64,000 bases of DNA from Liolophura sinensis (GCF_032854445.1 NC_088303.1:34479501-34543500), one strand, 5' to 3'. Positions 32,298 to 45,441 are shown, numbered from the stretch's first letter. Made by a program: numbers and translations. Notes: generated by a model not told the origin, from the sequence alone.

Positions 32298-32301
32298 ACA
32301 T

Positions 32302-32365
<64 letters not shown>

Positions 32366-32368
32366 ATA
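32298..32368. repeat. (AAAT)n microsatellite
   Basis: About seventeen AAAT units ending in ATATATACATACATACC. It resembles an expanded SINE tail, but no SINE body precedes it. Confidence 0.9.
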
Positions 32369-32399
32369 TATATACATACATACCAGTGGACACCAGCTC

Positions 32400-32925
32400 A
32401 GTCCACTGTGAGTCGCGATAAGACGAGTCCCGTTCTAGTTCTTCACGGCGAGAGTCCCTAAGTGTTGTCTCGAGGTCCTTTATGCACAGGCAGGAAAAGT
32501 CCCTTACGGATAGTCACGAGAAGTCGAATGTGGGTAATCACGAAAAGTCCCTTTGTGAGGAGTCGTGGTAAGTCCCTTGCGGGTAGTCACGAGATGTCCT
32601 GGTGGTTAATCACGAAATCTCTCATTGTGAGTCGTCAAGAGTAGTCAAGAATTTGTTGGTAATCAAGAGAGGTGCATTTGGAGGTAGTCACCAGAAGTTC
32701 CTTTGTGAGTATTCACAAGATGTCCATTTGTGGGTAATCACGAGAAGTCTCTTGTGGGTAGTCACGCGAAATCCCGTTGAGGATAGTCAGAAGTTTGTTG
32801 TGGGTAGACGCGACATTTAAATCCCTTTACACGTGAGGCAGAGTCACTTTGTGAACGATCAAGAGAAGCCTCTTGAGGGTGGTCGCTAGAAGTCATTTGT
32901 GAGTAATCAGGAGAAGTCCCTGTAT
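32400..32925. repeat. Degenerate ~25-32 bp minisatellite
   Basis: Variable units based on GTAGTCACGAGAAGTCCCTT plus TGTGG repeat about 18-20 times with heavy divergence. Two short open frames (32462-32644, 32602-32820) are by-products. Confidence 0.8.
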
Positions 32926-33714
32926 GGGCTGCGTCCATTGGGGAAACCGGTGATTAGGCTCTCTCCTTCGGTATCCATCACAACCTTTGTGCTAACAGGC
33001 CATCGGTTTTATTGCACCAATTGTAACGGTTTTTTTTTCTGAAGCAACCTCTCTCATTTATAGATTGCGATGACTCATAACCTCCAGTCCGATATTGTCT
33101 ACCTGCTGGTCAAAACCATAATTCAGAGGAGCCAAATGGATCTTAATCAAAAACCATTAAATTACAAAGCATATGTATCGATAAAAAGAGTACCCGAAAC
33201 GTGCGGCGAAAGCCTCTGAAGAGTTGTGTGGCAGCATCCGTGTACTTCGCTAGGTTATATAGCCTGCAACAGCGTTAGCGCACCGTAAAGAATGGCCGTG
33301 TACTTGCTATAGCTTTCCAATCACATCACAGCCTAGTGGCGATTTTGTACACAAGCAATTAATGTTCTTCTATATCAAATGAGTGTAAAATGTGATTGGG
33401 TGTGACCCGCGTGACCCTTTGCATAGTGAAAAACGACAAAATGATTGGAATCCATGTGTTTTAATGATAACACACGTGCATTTCTGTCATCACTGGTTTT
33501 GATGTTAAACAATGGCTTTACAAGTATGGCTCTGAAGTGGGCAGTGTTGAAGCAGTGGTTGAAATTACTCAATAAAAACGTGATTTGATATCTCTTAAAG
33601 CGTTTTACGTCAACATCGGGTGTATCTGCCATGTGCCTGGGTGACACCCTGAACTCTTCTCCTCATACCACCTGTCAGCCTGCAATTACTCTGAAAGGGA
33701 AGTCGCTGCTGTTC

Positions 33715-33870
33715 CTCGAGCAAGGCAGCTCCCAGTTGAGAAATATGGTCTTCGTGCGCAAGCAAAGGATCCACCTGTAGATGACCTGGCCCTGTTGGGA
33801 GCTACTTTGCGCGCGGAATGGCAGGGACTTCCTCTTCACAGCGTTGACACTCTTTTGGTACAGAAAAACA
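33715..33870 (+). pseudogene. Possible Tc1-like transposase C-terminal scrap
   Basis: One frame reads DDLALLGATLRAEWQGLPLH and then SVDTL. This resembles the helix before the end of Tc1-like transposases (an x-EEW-x-IPQ-x-I pattern). No other transposase motif is found nearby, so this is a weak call. Confidence 0.3.
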
Positions 33871-33909
33871 TTAATCGCTTGTGCACAACATCGACAATAT
33901 GAAAACCGG

Positions 33910-33957
33910 GGAGGTGTGTGTGTGTGTGGGTGGGTGGGGGTGGGGGGGGGGGGGAGG
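33910..33957. repeat. GT/G-rich simple sequence
   Basis: A (GT)n run passes into GGGTGGGTGGGGG and a longer G run. It has the spacing of a G-quadruplex on the plus strand. Confidence 0.85.
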
Positions 33958-33989
33958 ATCTCTTAGTTAAGTTCTTTGTGTATATTTAT

Positions 33990-36232
33990 TTAGTTGTTCA
34001 GTTCAACAACTCAGAAAAATGACCGCCATCGTGAAAATGAAAAGCTAATCTATGCATCGAAACAGACATTCGTATACCTGGGGCCGTCTTACAACCCGTC
34101 GCAAAGCTACGTCAAGTGCATTTACCAACGTAAAGTATCTCCTCACTTAGCTCTGAAATCGGTTAGCCATGTTCCCAGCTTAGCTTCCACATTAACCACC
34201 CTGAAATGTTACATTCACCAGCCAGGAACTCGGTCCTGTCATCTGCACAGTCTCCAAAGTGCCAACGCTGTACACCACAGAAAAAGTAATTCTGAATTTA
34301 TATTACCTCATCTTGAGGGAATAATAAAGGCCATTACATCGCAAATAACACCAATGTAACCGACACATCCACTCGGGCAGCATCAGAACTTCGCAAGCCG
34401 CCATTTTCAAATCACGTGACTCAGTTGCTAGCGTGTACTTGCTAGCTGTTTTTCTGAAAACCACAGGCCTTTGGTTCATAAAATCCATATGAGCCACACA
34501 GGGATTTTAAGAAGAGCAATCAGAGAATTCGAATGATGATGCCAATTATAAGGTCGATATTTCAGAGAAACCAGCGACATGCATTACCATCTTCGGAACT
34601 ACAAACCTTTTGGTTGCTTGATGACAATCTTTAATCGGGGATACTTCACAATGGTTTCTTGGTAAGTCAGAGGAAACATTTTCTGCAGAAAGTAATATAA
34701 TGGCCTATGCTGTGTGATCTATGTTTCATTCCTAGTTTGGCGTTGACGGTTTGTGGACAACATGGTAACAAATTGCTCATTTATTCCAAGAGAGCAATAG
34801 CCAATAGAGCTTGGGCCAGGGTTGCCATTGCGTATGGTTTTAAAAGCCCCATTGCCCACTTTACAAAATTTTCCATGTGACGAACAGATGTGGAAAGTAA
34901 GTTATCTCTTCTGAACTTGTGTATAGGACCGCCTACCACACGAGAGCTGACGACCGCTGTTTGCCACCAAGGCCTACCAGTGCCCACTTTCACGCAAAAT
35001 TTATAACGTAAATTTACAGTGCCTTATGAAAATGCGTCAGGACAGTGGAAGTTCGAGAATCTAGTCAATTCCTGTCCTTATCTGGAATTGACCAACACCT
35101 CGAGTGTCCTAGCGACTGAACGTGTCCTAGACGCGTATAACCATTTGATAACCACTAGCCCCCGTCTAGACACTCAAGTTCATATCAATTCCTCCCACCA
35201 TAATGCTGGCCGTCGTCGTATAGGTGAAATATTCATGATTATGGCGTAAAACACCAATCAAATAAATACATAAAATAACACATTGCTGCTCTGGTTTTAC
35301 TCTCTGGACCATAAGTGTTTTATTAATTGGATTTTCATTCCAGATGGTATCAGAAATAATGCAACTATTTATATAGTATATGAAATTGATTGATAGATCG
35401 ATTGATTGATCGGTTCGGGCTTAACGGTGAAATCATGAACTCATATTTCAGCACTCGAGAACCTGTCAATTGATTCATATAGTTGCATAGTTTTTTCTCT
35501 TAATAAGTGTAAACGAATGTTTGAACTGTTTCACAATGGCTATGTCGAATCAGTTAACGCAATCAATTACTTTATTTTCACGTAACCATCATTACAAGTT
35601 GGCATTTAAGCTTTTCAGTGAGGGGAAATGTCATGAGCCACGTCCTTCATCCTCTACCATTATACTGTTGAAGCCTTCGCCATACGAGTAACAGCAAATA
35701 CATCTTTGCTCGGTCACAATGAAAAAATTAGCAAAATACAATATGACTATAAGCTATGTAAATACGGTATCCCCAATCACTACCAGTAAATTAATGCATC
35801 CTATTGATTACCGATTCGTTATCATGTTTGATCTGGTCAAACCATATCGTGCTCGGGACATGACTTAATGATACCAGAGTATGAGACCACGCCATCGATT
35901 GGTTCAGTTCTTTTCAATTAAACTCACGTATGATTAGAAATGAAAGCGATCTGTTTGAGGATCACTCTCTTGCAAATAATGACCTTGCAACTTTTTCGTG
36001 AGAAAGTTTATTTACTGAATCATTACATTGCATGTTAACAGTATTAGAAATCAGGTCATCATTTCTCGGATAGATCGAAAAATCTTAATCGTAGCCTAAG
36101 CCCTAAGTCATCAGTTTTACCAGTCGGTACACAATAAGGGATAGGTGTCATTGTTCTGTGAAACCCTCGTGCGTCGCAACATTTAACATAGGATCAGAGT
36201 TGCTACTTACGACTTTCAGTGAAATGTGGGCC
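33990..36232. other. Intergenic sequence
   Basis: No exon supported. The frame at 33994-34359 has no recognisable domain. A truncated SINE at 35188-35273 is the only repeat I can name. Confidence 0.35.
35188..35273 (+). mobile_element. 3' fragment of SINE
   Basis: TCCTCCCACCATAATGCTGG through GGCGTAAAACACCAATCAAA and an AAATACATAAAA tail. Only the last ~85 bp of the element is present. Confidence 0.85.
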
Positions 36233-36371
36233 AAGAGCCAGGTTCACAAAGCGGCCTACGACACTATTTATCGTACATTTGTCGTACAATGATTTGTACG
36301 CCACTATCAGCATACCGTTATCCTATATGTGCGATTATCGTACATGTACATCTTTGTAAAACTGGCCCCAG
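36233..36371. mobile_element. Small MITE with GCCAGKTT-CACAAAG termini
   Basis: The left end GCCAGGTTCACAAAGC is an imperfect inverse of the right end CTTTGTAAAACTGGCCCC. About 139 bp, non-coding, with repeated internal TCGTACA words. Confidence 0.65.
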
Positions 36372-36681
36372 AACGAATACAGACAAATTTTTAATTTCGA
36401 TCGTCAATAGATTCTTCGGCGTGAATTGAAGGAATTTGTTAGCTCTGATTGATTATTATAGTACTTATAGTAAGCTGAAGGAATTTCCGGGAGAACAGAA
36501 TTTTGGAGAATATATTTTCAAGAACTTGCACGAATATTTCGTTTGAAGAACACTCGGGTACTTTTGAAGGGAAAACAGTTCATTTACAACTTGTTTAAGA
36601 AATTTTCGGAGACATGAATACACGCCTCGGTTTATGGAACTTTCTTTGCAACTTATTTGCACAGCTTTTGCAGGAAACTTT

Positions 36682-36846
36682 TATTTATTTATTTATTTGT
36701 TTATTTATTTGTTTTTTTTTACGCCGTACTCAATTATATTTCACTTATTCGACGGCGGCCAGCATTGTGATGGCAGGAAACCGGGCAGAGCCCGGGGGAA
36801 ACCCATGACCGTCCAAAGGTTGATGACCTTCCCACGTACTGTCGGA
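36682..36846 (-). mobile_element. 5'-truncated SINE with 12-bp target duplication
   Basis: GCAGGAAACTTT flanks it at 36670-36681 and 36847-36858. The copy stops inside the body, before the tRNA-like head. Its tail is a long mixed TTTATTTG/T run. Confidence 0.88.
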
Positions 36847-37133
36847 GCAGGAAACTTTCAGCAAACGCCCTTCAACACATGGAACCGGTCTCAGAACTTT
36901 TAAGGAAAAGCCATATTCACCTTTTCATGATTACGAGATTTCAAAACAAACTTTTAAGAACTGATTTTTGTATAACAATTAATACAGGCTTTTAGAGAAC
37001 TTTTGAAAAGAACCATGTCCAGTTGCGACATAATGACAAAGTCTTTCAATTGAACGAATTTCCAGGAACAACTCTTTATATAACAGTTTTTGTGGAAATC
37101 ACTCAGAAGCTGTATCTTGAGGCGTATTTTTGT

Positions 37134-37175
37134 TGGTGGGGGTGGGGGTGGGGGCGGTGGGATTGGGCGGTGGGA
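37134..37175. repeat. G-rich simple tract
   Basis: GGTGGGGGTGGGGGTGGGGG followed by CGGTGGGATTGGGCGGTGGG. Potential quadruplex on the plus strand; no gene context. Confidence 0.8.
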
Positions 37176-37829
37176 GAAGGCGCTATGGGGAATGTTTGGA
37201 CACAGTCTGTTACGGAAATGGCATGGAATTTCCAATTAGTTTTTTTTTTCAACCGTACCGTTTTGTTACGGTACAGCAACATAGTAACATCATATTAACT
37301 ACCATTACTATTTACTACAGTAAAGATGCAATATCCTACAGCGACTTTCAGTCGTTTCGGAGAGGCAGAGTTTTTCTTACGTCGCTATGCCTCTTGTGAC
37401 GTCACAAAGATGAATTACACCCATTTCTTTCTGGATATCGTGGCCTTTCTGGGTTGTCTTGTCGATACACTGTTACTTTACTTACTAAAAAATTAATGTT
37501 AAGTTTAACAGAAAGTCATGCAGAGTGATGCTAGATGTGTACTCTCCTATTGCACCAAATTATCTGGTAAAATTTAGAACACATATTCTATTAATTCAGC
37601 ATAAAGATTCTATTACACTAACGGGATATTATGTTGGATATCACACGGTATTATGTTAATATAATAACAGAATACATTCTAGCATCGCTCAGTCAACAGA
37701 CTTTTTCTTAAAATTAACCGATTGATGTTTTGAGTGTACACAGGGAGCACAATCATAGGTAACGGTCTGAATCTAGTTCTCCTGGGTCCACTAGCTCTGT
37801 CAGTTACCGGGCAAAGATCAATGATTAAC

Positions 37830-37974
37830 CGTAAGTGGGAAAGTCTGCAGCAACCTGCGGTTGGTCGTGGGTTTCCCCCGGGCTCTGCCCGGTTTCCACC
37901 CACCATAATGCTGGCCGCCGTCGTATAAGTGAAATATTCCCGAGTACGGCGTAAAACACCAATCAAATAAATAA
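37830..37974 (+). mobile_element. 5'-truncated SINE with 13-bp target duplication
   Basis: ATCAATGATTAAC lies at 37817-37829 and 37975-37987. The element starts at GTAAGTGGGAAAGTCTGCAG and runs to AAATAAATAA. A third case of truncation with a clean duplication. Confidence 0.9.
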
Positions 37975-38553
37975 ATCAATGATTAACTCAAGGAAAGTAG
38001 ATTTCCTACAACCATAAACTCATAATAACGCGATAATGCATTGCTTCTTATAACGAGATAACACATGTACAACCGCAACAAAATCCTTACAGTGCTCAAA
38101 AGCAATTTCCAAGATAGCAGTTCTACATAACATTTTCTCAAAAGATAGAGTGCTTTTCTGTTAACTATGAAAGATGGCGAGAATATTTTCTCTTCCTCTA
38201 TAACGATGTAGTTTTTGCAGCCAGCTGTGTAAGGTACATGTAGTCCATGGGCGTTTTCAGGCTTACTGACCGCCATTTAATCACAAATTATTCAGCAGAA
38301 GAAAATAACATAAAGAACAATAAGAAATTTATTTCATTTGATTACTGATCAGCCTTGTGGGTGGAGGGAAGCTGACAGGCCGCAAAAACCACCAACATCT
38401 GCCTCATTAACGAGGAACCTAGCACCAAGATCAGGAAACTGTCTTTGACTTAAATTAGACTAAACCTTAATTTGTAGTATTTTCCCTGAACTTAAATTTG
38501 AACTTAACGCTAATTTTCATCTTTGTCATGAAGGTCTAAGACAACTCTTTGTA

Positions 38554-40058
38554 AACTCTGTCAAAAAAGAAACGCAACTCCCGTATTTTAGTGATTTTAA
38601 TATTTAGTTTTAGGACGGCACAACTTTTTTCTTATTGAAGACAGAAGTCAGAAATTTGGCAGAATAATAATCAAGATGGTCATGTTTAAAACTGTCTTTT
38701 CAAAAGTCATCTCACAGACACCAGTTGCTCACCAGGGGGCGTCTTCCTCAGTATCTCGTATGACCACCACGAGCTGCAATCACTGCACGGCATCTCCTTG
38801 GACAAGAACGGATAAGACGCCGGATTCTCTCCTGGGGAATGGCCCTCCACTCCTGTAACGCAACGGCGAGCTGTTGAAGCGTCTGTGGCGGTGGCTGACG
38901 TTGACGCACGTGTCGATCCAGAGTATCCCACAGGTGTTCAGTAGGGTTGAGGTCTGGTGATTTAGAGGGCCACGGCAAGAAAGTTCATTGTTGCACGTGC
39001 AGTATGAGGCCTGGCGTTGTCCTGTTGAAAAAGCTGTGTCTGTCGGCCAATAATCGGGAGAAGGTAAGGCTGTAACACGTGGTTGATGTAACGTTGGGCT
39101 GTCAAGTTCCCTGGAACGATCACCAAGTCTGATTTCTGGTTGTACGAGATGTCTCCCCAAACCATAACACTGCCTCCGCCAAATCTGTCCACCTACCGGA
39201 CGCAGATGGGCGTAAAGCGTTCATGACGTCTCCTATACACATGCTGTCTTCCGTCGTGACGTGTCAAAAGAAAACGGGATTCATCAGAAAACCAGATGCG
39301 CCTCCAGTTTTGTAAAGCCAATATCCTTACGCTGTTGCACCACCTGAGTCGTAGGCGTCGATGTAAGGGGCGTAGTACAGGTCCAACAACTGGTCTACAG
39401 GCACGTAAACCCGCTTCTTTCAGACGGTTCCTAATCGTTTGAGCCGACACTCTCCTCAAACCTGGTATTTGTGTGGCAGTCACGGTTGGTAGGGCATGTC
39501 TATTACGCAGGTGAAGGACCCGGATGTACCGATCTTGAAATGGGGTCGTGATTCTTGGCCTTCCACTTCTCGGGCGATCGTTGGTCGAATTAAAGTTGTT
39601 GTGACGGCTCCAAAGTCGGGATATCGTTGTTTTGTGAACATTTAGGTGTCGTGCAATAGTACCAAAACTTTCTCCGGCTTGAAGACGACCAATGGCGATA
39701 TTTCGGTCGGCAGCACTCAGTCGCGGCATTTTACCGACTGCCTTTCGTCGACGTATGAATGAATAAAACACGAAAGCACATGGGCTTTTATACACCCCCA
39801 CACTATAACTGCCATTGACATGATTTGCATGTGAATGGTTCTGTGTGCGACGTCAGCAGGGTCAGTCCATGCGTTGTGACGTCATAAGCAATAAAATACA
39901 CTTAGGAGAGAAAAGGCAGCTGTTTGGATGGCAATCTTCATTAAAAACGTGTATAATTTCATTACATTTGGCTAAAATTTAGTTTGGAAGCAATAACTTT
40001 ATTCGAACGAATTTTTGATATCCGAGGACAGGGGTTGCGTTTCTTTTTTGACAGAGTT
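38554..40058 (-). mobile_element. Tc1-like DNA transposon, 1505 bp
   Basis: Both ends carry AACTCTGTCAAAAAAGAAAC followed by GCAAC, a perfect inverted repeat of at least 25 bp. The element is flanked by the TA target duplication typical of Tc1/mariner (38552-38553 and 40059-40060). It contains one transposase frame on the minus strand, listed separately. The perfect ends suggest a fairly recent insertion. Confidence 0.95.
38748..39729 (-). pseudogene. Tc1-like transposase, inactivated
   Basis: It would cut and paste its own element through a DDE catalytic domain. The ATG at 39729 starts MPRLSAADRNIAIGRLQAGE, a helix-turn-helix DNA-binding region. The motifs WFSDESRF (first Asp), DRFGGGSVMVWGD, FQQDNARPHTA (second Asp) and WPSKSPDLNPTEHLWD (Glu) then follow in order. 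Two lesions: an in-frame TAG at 39193-39195 just before the GGGSVMVWG block, and a short deletion with frameshift near 38970. The deletion leaves about 26 residues between the last Asp and Glu instead of the usual 34. Not functional. Confidence 0.92.
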
Positions 40059-40060
40059 TA

Positions 40061-43000
40061 TTAGGATAAAATTCCTTCGGGTTACTCAAAATTTTAGCAC
40101 AGATTTCCTACATCCATTAACCCATAACGGGATAATACATTACTAAATGTGTTGAACGTCAAACTAAATCTGAGTTAAGATCAAGACGGCTTCGTCATCC
40201 GTGGGCCAGGTGTCCGAAGTATGATGTATACAGACCTATACACGCCATATTGGTGGGCAGAAAGTGGGGTGAAAGTCTGCGTAAACGGAACAATCGCTGT
40301 TGACCATTAAGTGCTCAACGGTGCCCCCAACGACGACAGTGAGGAAGCCAGAACTGGCAGCTACAGTGAATCGCGTACATTACGACTGAGCTATGTCCCG
40401 TTCTTTTATACGATTAGGAAATACCTTCCGTACACACCTTTTCGCTGAGCTACTAAGACGAACCATTTGTAAAGCATCACAGAACTTAAGAGATGTCTCA
40501 AGTAGTATACCGAATCTCTATCGCACACCTACATGTATGGAATGTGCTTCTTGACTTCTGGGGCCGGTTTCATGAAACTTACTTAGCTAGTATGCCCTTA
40601 ACTCCATGACAATGCATGCTGTAGAGATATGAAGTGCACTTAGCTAAGGGATACTTAACACTAAGTATGCTTCATGAAAGTGACCCCTGGACTGATTTCT
40701 GCATGCAGACTTCTCTCATCAACATGTGACGGCATGTAGTATATCGAAAGGAAATCGATCCAGCTATTGTCATTGTAATGCTCAAGTTCCCATTAGGAAC
40801 ATTTGCGCATCTTTTGTGTGTCACGTTATAAAGCAGGAGCCATGGAAATCTGAATACTCGAAAACCCGATTTTATATTTACATTTGACGCGCTAGCGTTC
40901 TCCATCAATACTGTCAGGTTTGACTTCAGACATTTTGTACAAACGAAGTCCACACAGGCTGTTTAGGTAGGTACATCTATGTATTTGACTTGGAAAATGG
41001 GTCGTTAGACAAATAATGGTGATAAAGTACGTTTCACGATGACAGTTATAAAGCACACAGAGTAATTCACACATAAAAAAAACAGGTTTTCTACTTAGAT
41101 GGTGTGACTCCCACACCACCACCCCCTTCCCTCGCCAAATGCTTAATATATGATATTTACAGTGTCTCGGCATATGAACAAAGGTTTTAACGAGCTTAGA
41201 GTATTCTATGAATGCTGAAGCTAGACTGCACAGTTTCACTCACAATTCGTCTTTCCCTATCGTATGTCCATGAAATGTGGCTTCAATTCCAATAAATATC
41301 ATTCTGGTATTCTTTCTGCAATATCTTCACACGGGGTTATTTCTTTTTTTTTTTTAAAATTCTCTTTTCTTCAAGAAGGCAAAAATTCGACATATGACAA
41401 CATCGAGAAAAAAAGTATAAATAAAAAAAAAATGATAGGCAGCAGACCCAATGTTGATGAGTGTCTGGAAGCTGCTCTTCTAGCCAATACGCAAAACTGT
41501 ATGTCCTAAACAGAGGACAAAGATTATTTTTCTGGTACACCCAAGTTTAAGAACAGTTTGAAGACTGTTACGGGATATGCCAACCATTACAGACGAACAA
41601 TTCAGCTCTTCACTTAATGTGCAACTCGATACGTTATACATTCGTTATTCCAAATCCAAAAATATCTCTCAATATTCCAGCACCCTGGCTGCGAGATAAG
41701 GTAGACGGGTTCCGTAACTTCTCCCACAAGGTAAGACAAATAGATTACATCCTATTACTGTACCCACAATAGCGGACATTTCATCAGTGAAGCAGCAAAC
41801 TTTCCGTTTCTGACATCTGCACCTTGCAAGCCGAATAACTGAGACCTGTCATTCCTCTATACCTTACAACTTCTGCGTTCTCTGGCGCATTCATGTCAGA
41901 CTCTGCATCTAATTTTTAAAATATTAAAGCAAAATAAGTACTGGTAATTCCCATCTAGGCACGAGCTCAATACAGTAATACTGTCAACGTTAGTGTAATA
42001 ACATTTTACAGAACACACTGTAACAGCATTTTTGACAATGAAGTTAGCTATTCATACAAAAGCAATTTTTCTCAAGTCATATTTCTGCAAAAAAAAAATG
42101 CGGTGCTTTAGGGGTTACAATCTGGAAGATGATACAAAAATACAAAGATTACATGATACAAAAATGAAAAATGGCAGACAGCTTCACTCGGTTACAAGTT
42201 CCCACAAACTGAAACACACGGATACATCATTTTCACGGAAGCTCCAGATGTTTGCATAACAAAATAAACGGGTGAATTACATGTGCACATACGTTACAAA
42301 ACTCACACGATACGACGTTTCTGGATGTCTTATGATGACAGGAATGTATATATAAACACTGATCTCAGTAACTGTTCAAATAGAGGAGATTCGTAATACA
42401 TATATTCACACATTTGGTATGGAATACTGATAAAACGTAATGGGGCGTTGCAAACATTCCTTAAAAACTATTTCACCTTGTTATCCAATTTCAGCATTAA
42501 CAATTTAGACTCTCATAAAAAGCCTTTGAAACTTCCCAACCTCTAGAAAATTAAGGATTGATAAACTATGTAGGTAGAATTACACCGTTTTAACTTCAGA
42601 TAACAGTACCGGGAGGACCTTTCAATGTGAAAGTAACCGTACTTTCAGCACTATTTCAATATAACCAAAAGCAACACGTGGCCAAAAATATCAGCCGAAC
42701 TAATCTATCAGCACAAGAATTAACTGCCCCCCCCTTGAAATACATCAATATATGCCCCGCGCCCCACCTCACTCCGTAGATACATTAGCCAAAAAACATC
42801 TCTTCTCCAACCCCTCAACCCTCACAGTAACTACACTAAGCTATCAGCCCACATACTGATAGCTCCATCCCCTGGAGATTCACTAATATATGAGCCCCCA
42901 AAAACTTCATAAAAATATCTGATCCCTCCGTGGATAGTGACCCACATATATCGATAGGACAACTATCTGCCTCACTTTTCAGGTACCCTACACTGATGGG

Positions 43001-44560
43001 ACAGGTAATTAACACTAGCTAAAATCTGGTATTACAGTTTAACTAGAACAGGTTCGGATAAAACCCACAGGGCAGGTATGCAGTGTAAACGTACTCATAT
43101 TTTGATGTGAACAAAAGTCATTAGAAGTACTAGTATAAAGTAATATCAACTTGAAAAAGTATATTTTAAAATATTAAAATTTAAATGCTAGTCACCTTCC
43201 TCATATATACAAGGTTTTAAAGAGGAGCAGAGAATAATAGAGCAGAGAGCAGAGTCATAAAAATAAAATGAAATGATGTAACCAGTGCTGTAAGTCTTTT
43301 CCATGAGTTATGATTTTGAACAATCTAACGTAATACAGAAGAACAATGTGAATAAGTGTTCATTTTGAAGTGATCCACATCAAACATAATAAAATCCATG
43401 CGCGTAACGTAAAGGCACACGTTACACAAACTGAAAATTATCCAAATTCAGGCTGCACCCCTATCCTTAACATCACTTACTCTCTCACGTCCCAGTTATC
43501 TATCTATTTATAAGCCGGGGGAGGGGGGGGACTGAGTTGCAAATATATTTTACAGCATCCCTGTTCCAACAATGCTATCCAAATTAACCACACTGAAAGG
43601 CTTTGAGAGTACCTCTTTGTAAACTGTAATACTCGCATCCACATCTATTATCATATTCACAGAACCTCACAATGTCCAAGCACTTTCAGTATTTAATAAA
43701 ACCATGTTCTTTGAAAGAACACAATCATTTCAGGTCTGTGACTTTCAGAGCAAAATTGTATTATTGGACTCTTTCTTCAGTCATGTATATCCTCTTCTAG
43801 GCCACTGCTGCAGAATGTCAACTTACGTTATGTAGTACCTCATGACTTCTGTACTGGTCTGTGTGTGGTGGTCTGTGGGTACGAGTCTGTGTGAAGTGGT
43901 CTGTGGGTACTCGTCTGTATGTACCGTCTGCACTCTTGTTATCCTTTTGATTAGGCTCTTAATTCTCTTTATACACAAAAAAATAATCCTTCCATTAGTT
44001 TACCATATCCACAAGGAACCTTTAATTCCATTTCCCCTCTTTATCACAGCTTGCAACTACAGTTGTACCCTGAACACAACTTCACTGGAACTGCACTTTG
44101 TCTATTTTGCATCTTGATCTGAGAGTTGTCAGGTTTGTTCATGTATCAAGTAAGGTGAAATCTTCCAATGCCACCTTAGTAGAGAGGACACTTTCAGGTT
44201 ACCTGTACAGATTTGCCCTTCTACAATCAGGTCACGGTCAGCACAAAGTTAAATCTGACCCTTCCCTCCACACATACACAGGTTAACAGCTCAGATTATA
44301 CTCTTGTAATCAAAACGATTTAAGAAGTACTTATCAGCTAGTAAGCGAGTAAGCAAGACATTTCTGACGATGCCATGTGTGAGACAAAGAAAATTTGGCC
44401 TAAAAACTTGCAACATCAGCAGATTTGTCATCATAACACCACCTGTCAATACACTTGTCAACATGACAACATTCATCAACTTGACCACACCTCAACATGA
44501 CTGCACCTCAACATGGCCACAAGGCCATGTAGCTGCATGATCACATCAATATAACCGCAC
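40061..44560. other. Intergenic sequence
   Basis: Apart from one MITE at 40558-40688, nothing is recognised. The stretch is AT-rich, with A runs near 41345-41440 and a C/T-rich zone at 42727-42960. Part could be 3' UTR of POM121 if it reads far, but nothing in the sequence shows that. Confidence 0.4.
40558..40688. mobile_element. Small MITE with GGGGYCRSTTTCATGAA termini
   Basis: The left end GGGGCCGGTTTCATGAAAC is an inverse of the right end CTTCATGAAAGTGACCCCT. The interior has a second weak inverted pair (TTAGCTA...TAGCTAAG). About 131 bp, non-coding. Confidence 0.7.
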
Positions 44561-44584
44561 CTCAAAATGACCATACTCACCAAC

Positions 44585-45120
44585 ATGGCCATACTCACCA
44601 ACAAGGCTACACTTGTCCACAAGACTACGCCTCAACATGGCCACACTTGTCCACAAGGCTACACCTCAACATGGCCACACTTGTCCACAAGACTACACCT
44701 CAACATGGCCATACTTGTCCACAAGGCTACACCTCAACAAGGCCACACTTGTCCACAATACCACACCTCAACATGGCCACACTTGTCCACAAGGCTACAC
44801 CTCAATATGGCTATACTTGTCCACAAGGCTACACCTCAACATGGCCACACTTGTCCACAAGGCTACACCTCAATATGGCCATACTTGTCCACAAGACTAC
44901 ACCTCAACATGGCCACACTTGTCCACAAGACTACACCTCAACACGGCCATACTTGTCCACAAGACTACACCTCAACACGGCCATACTTGTCCACAAGACT
45001 ACACCTCAACATGGCCACACTTGTCCACAAGACTACACCTCAACACGGCCATACTTGTCCACAAGACTACACCTCAACACGGCCATACTTGTCCACAAGA
45101 CTACACCTCAACATGGTGTA
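44585..45120. repeat. 34-bp minisatellite downstream of POM121
   Basis: About 15-16 highly similar units of CCTCAACATGGCCACACTTG plus TCCACAAGACTACA. Since 34 is one more than a multiple of three and the unit has no stop in any frame, all three plus-strand frames stay open. They encode the same rotating peptide (44567-45153). Looser ancestral units (CTCAACATGACYRCAC, CTCACCAACATGGCC) precede it from about 44460. Not regarded as coding. Confidence 0.93.
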
Positions 45121-45306
45121 GCACGAACTTCTCAGCATGAACACATTTGTTGACCTGTACAGATGACAAAAGTGGCTTCATGTCATGGTGTTCAGACACC
45201 ATAAACTGTTCGGTACTGAACATCCCAGTGTTGCCACATAATCTATTGCACACTCAGCAAAGAGCTTATATCTCATCAACCAATGTTTCATAGTCATTTG
45301 ACATGA

Positions 45307-45312
45307 TTTAAT
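45307..45312 (-). promoter_or_regulatory. Candidate poly(A) signal of POM121
   Basis: ATTAAA on the minus strand, about 130 bp after the POM121 stop codon. It is the nearest hexamer of that type. No transcript evidence. Confidence 0.35.
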
Positions 45313-45441
45313 ACATGTAAGAGCTATGTTCCAAGAAAGCATTTTTATCTTAGCACACTTCTAAATTGTTAACGAATCTGATAACACAGACACACATTAA
45401 TGATTATTCTGCTCATTAAGTATTGTCTATACATGCTCTCA

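Noticed and set aside
44567-45153. Three overlapping plus-strand frames with PQHGHTCPQ-type repeats.
   Set aside because: The 34-bp unit lacks stops in every frame, so the frames are automatic. No other coding signs.
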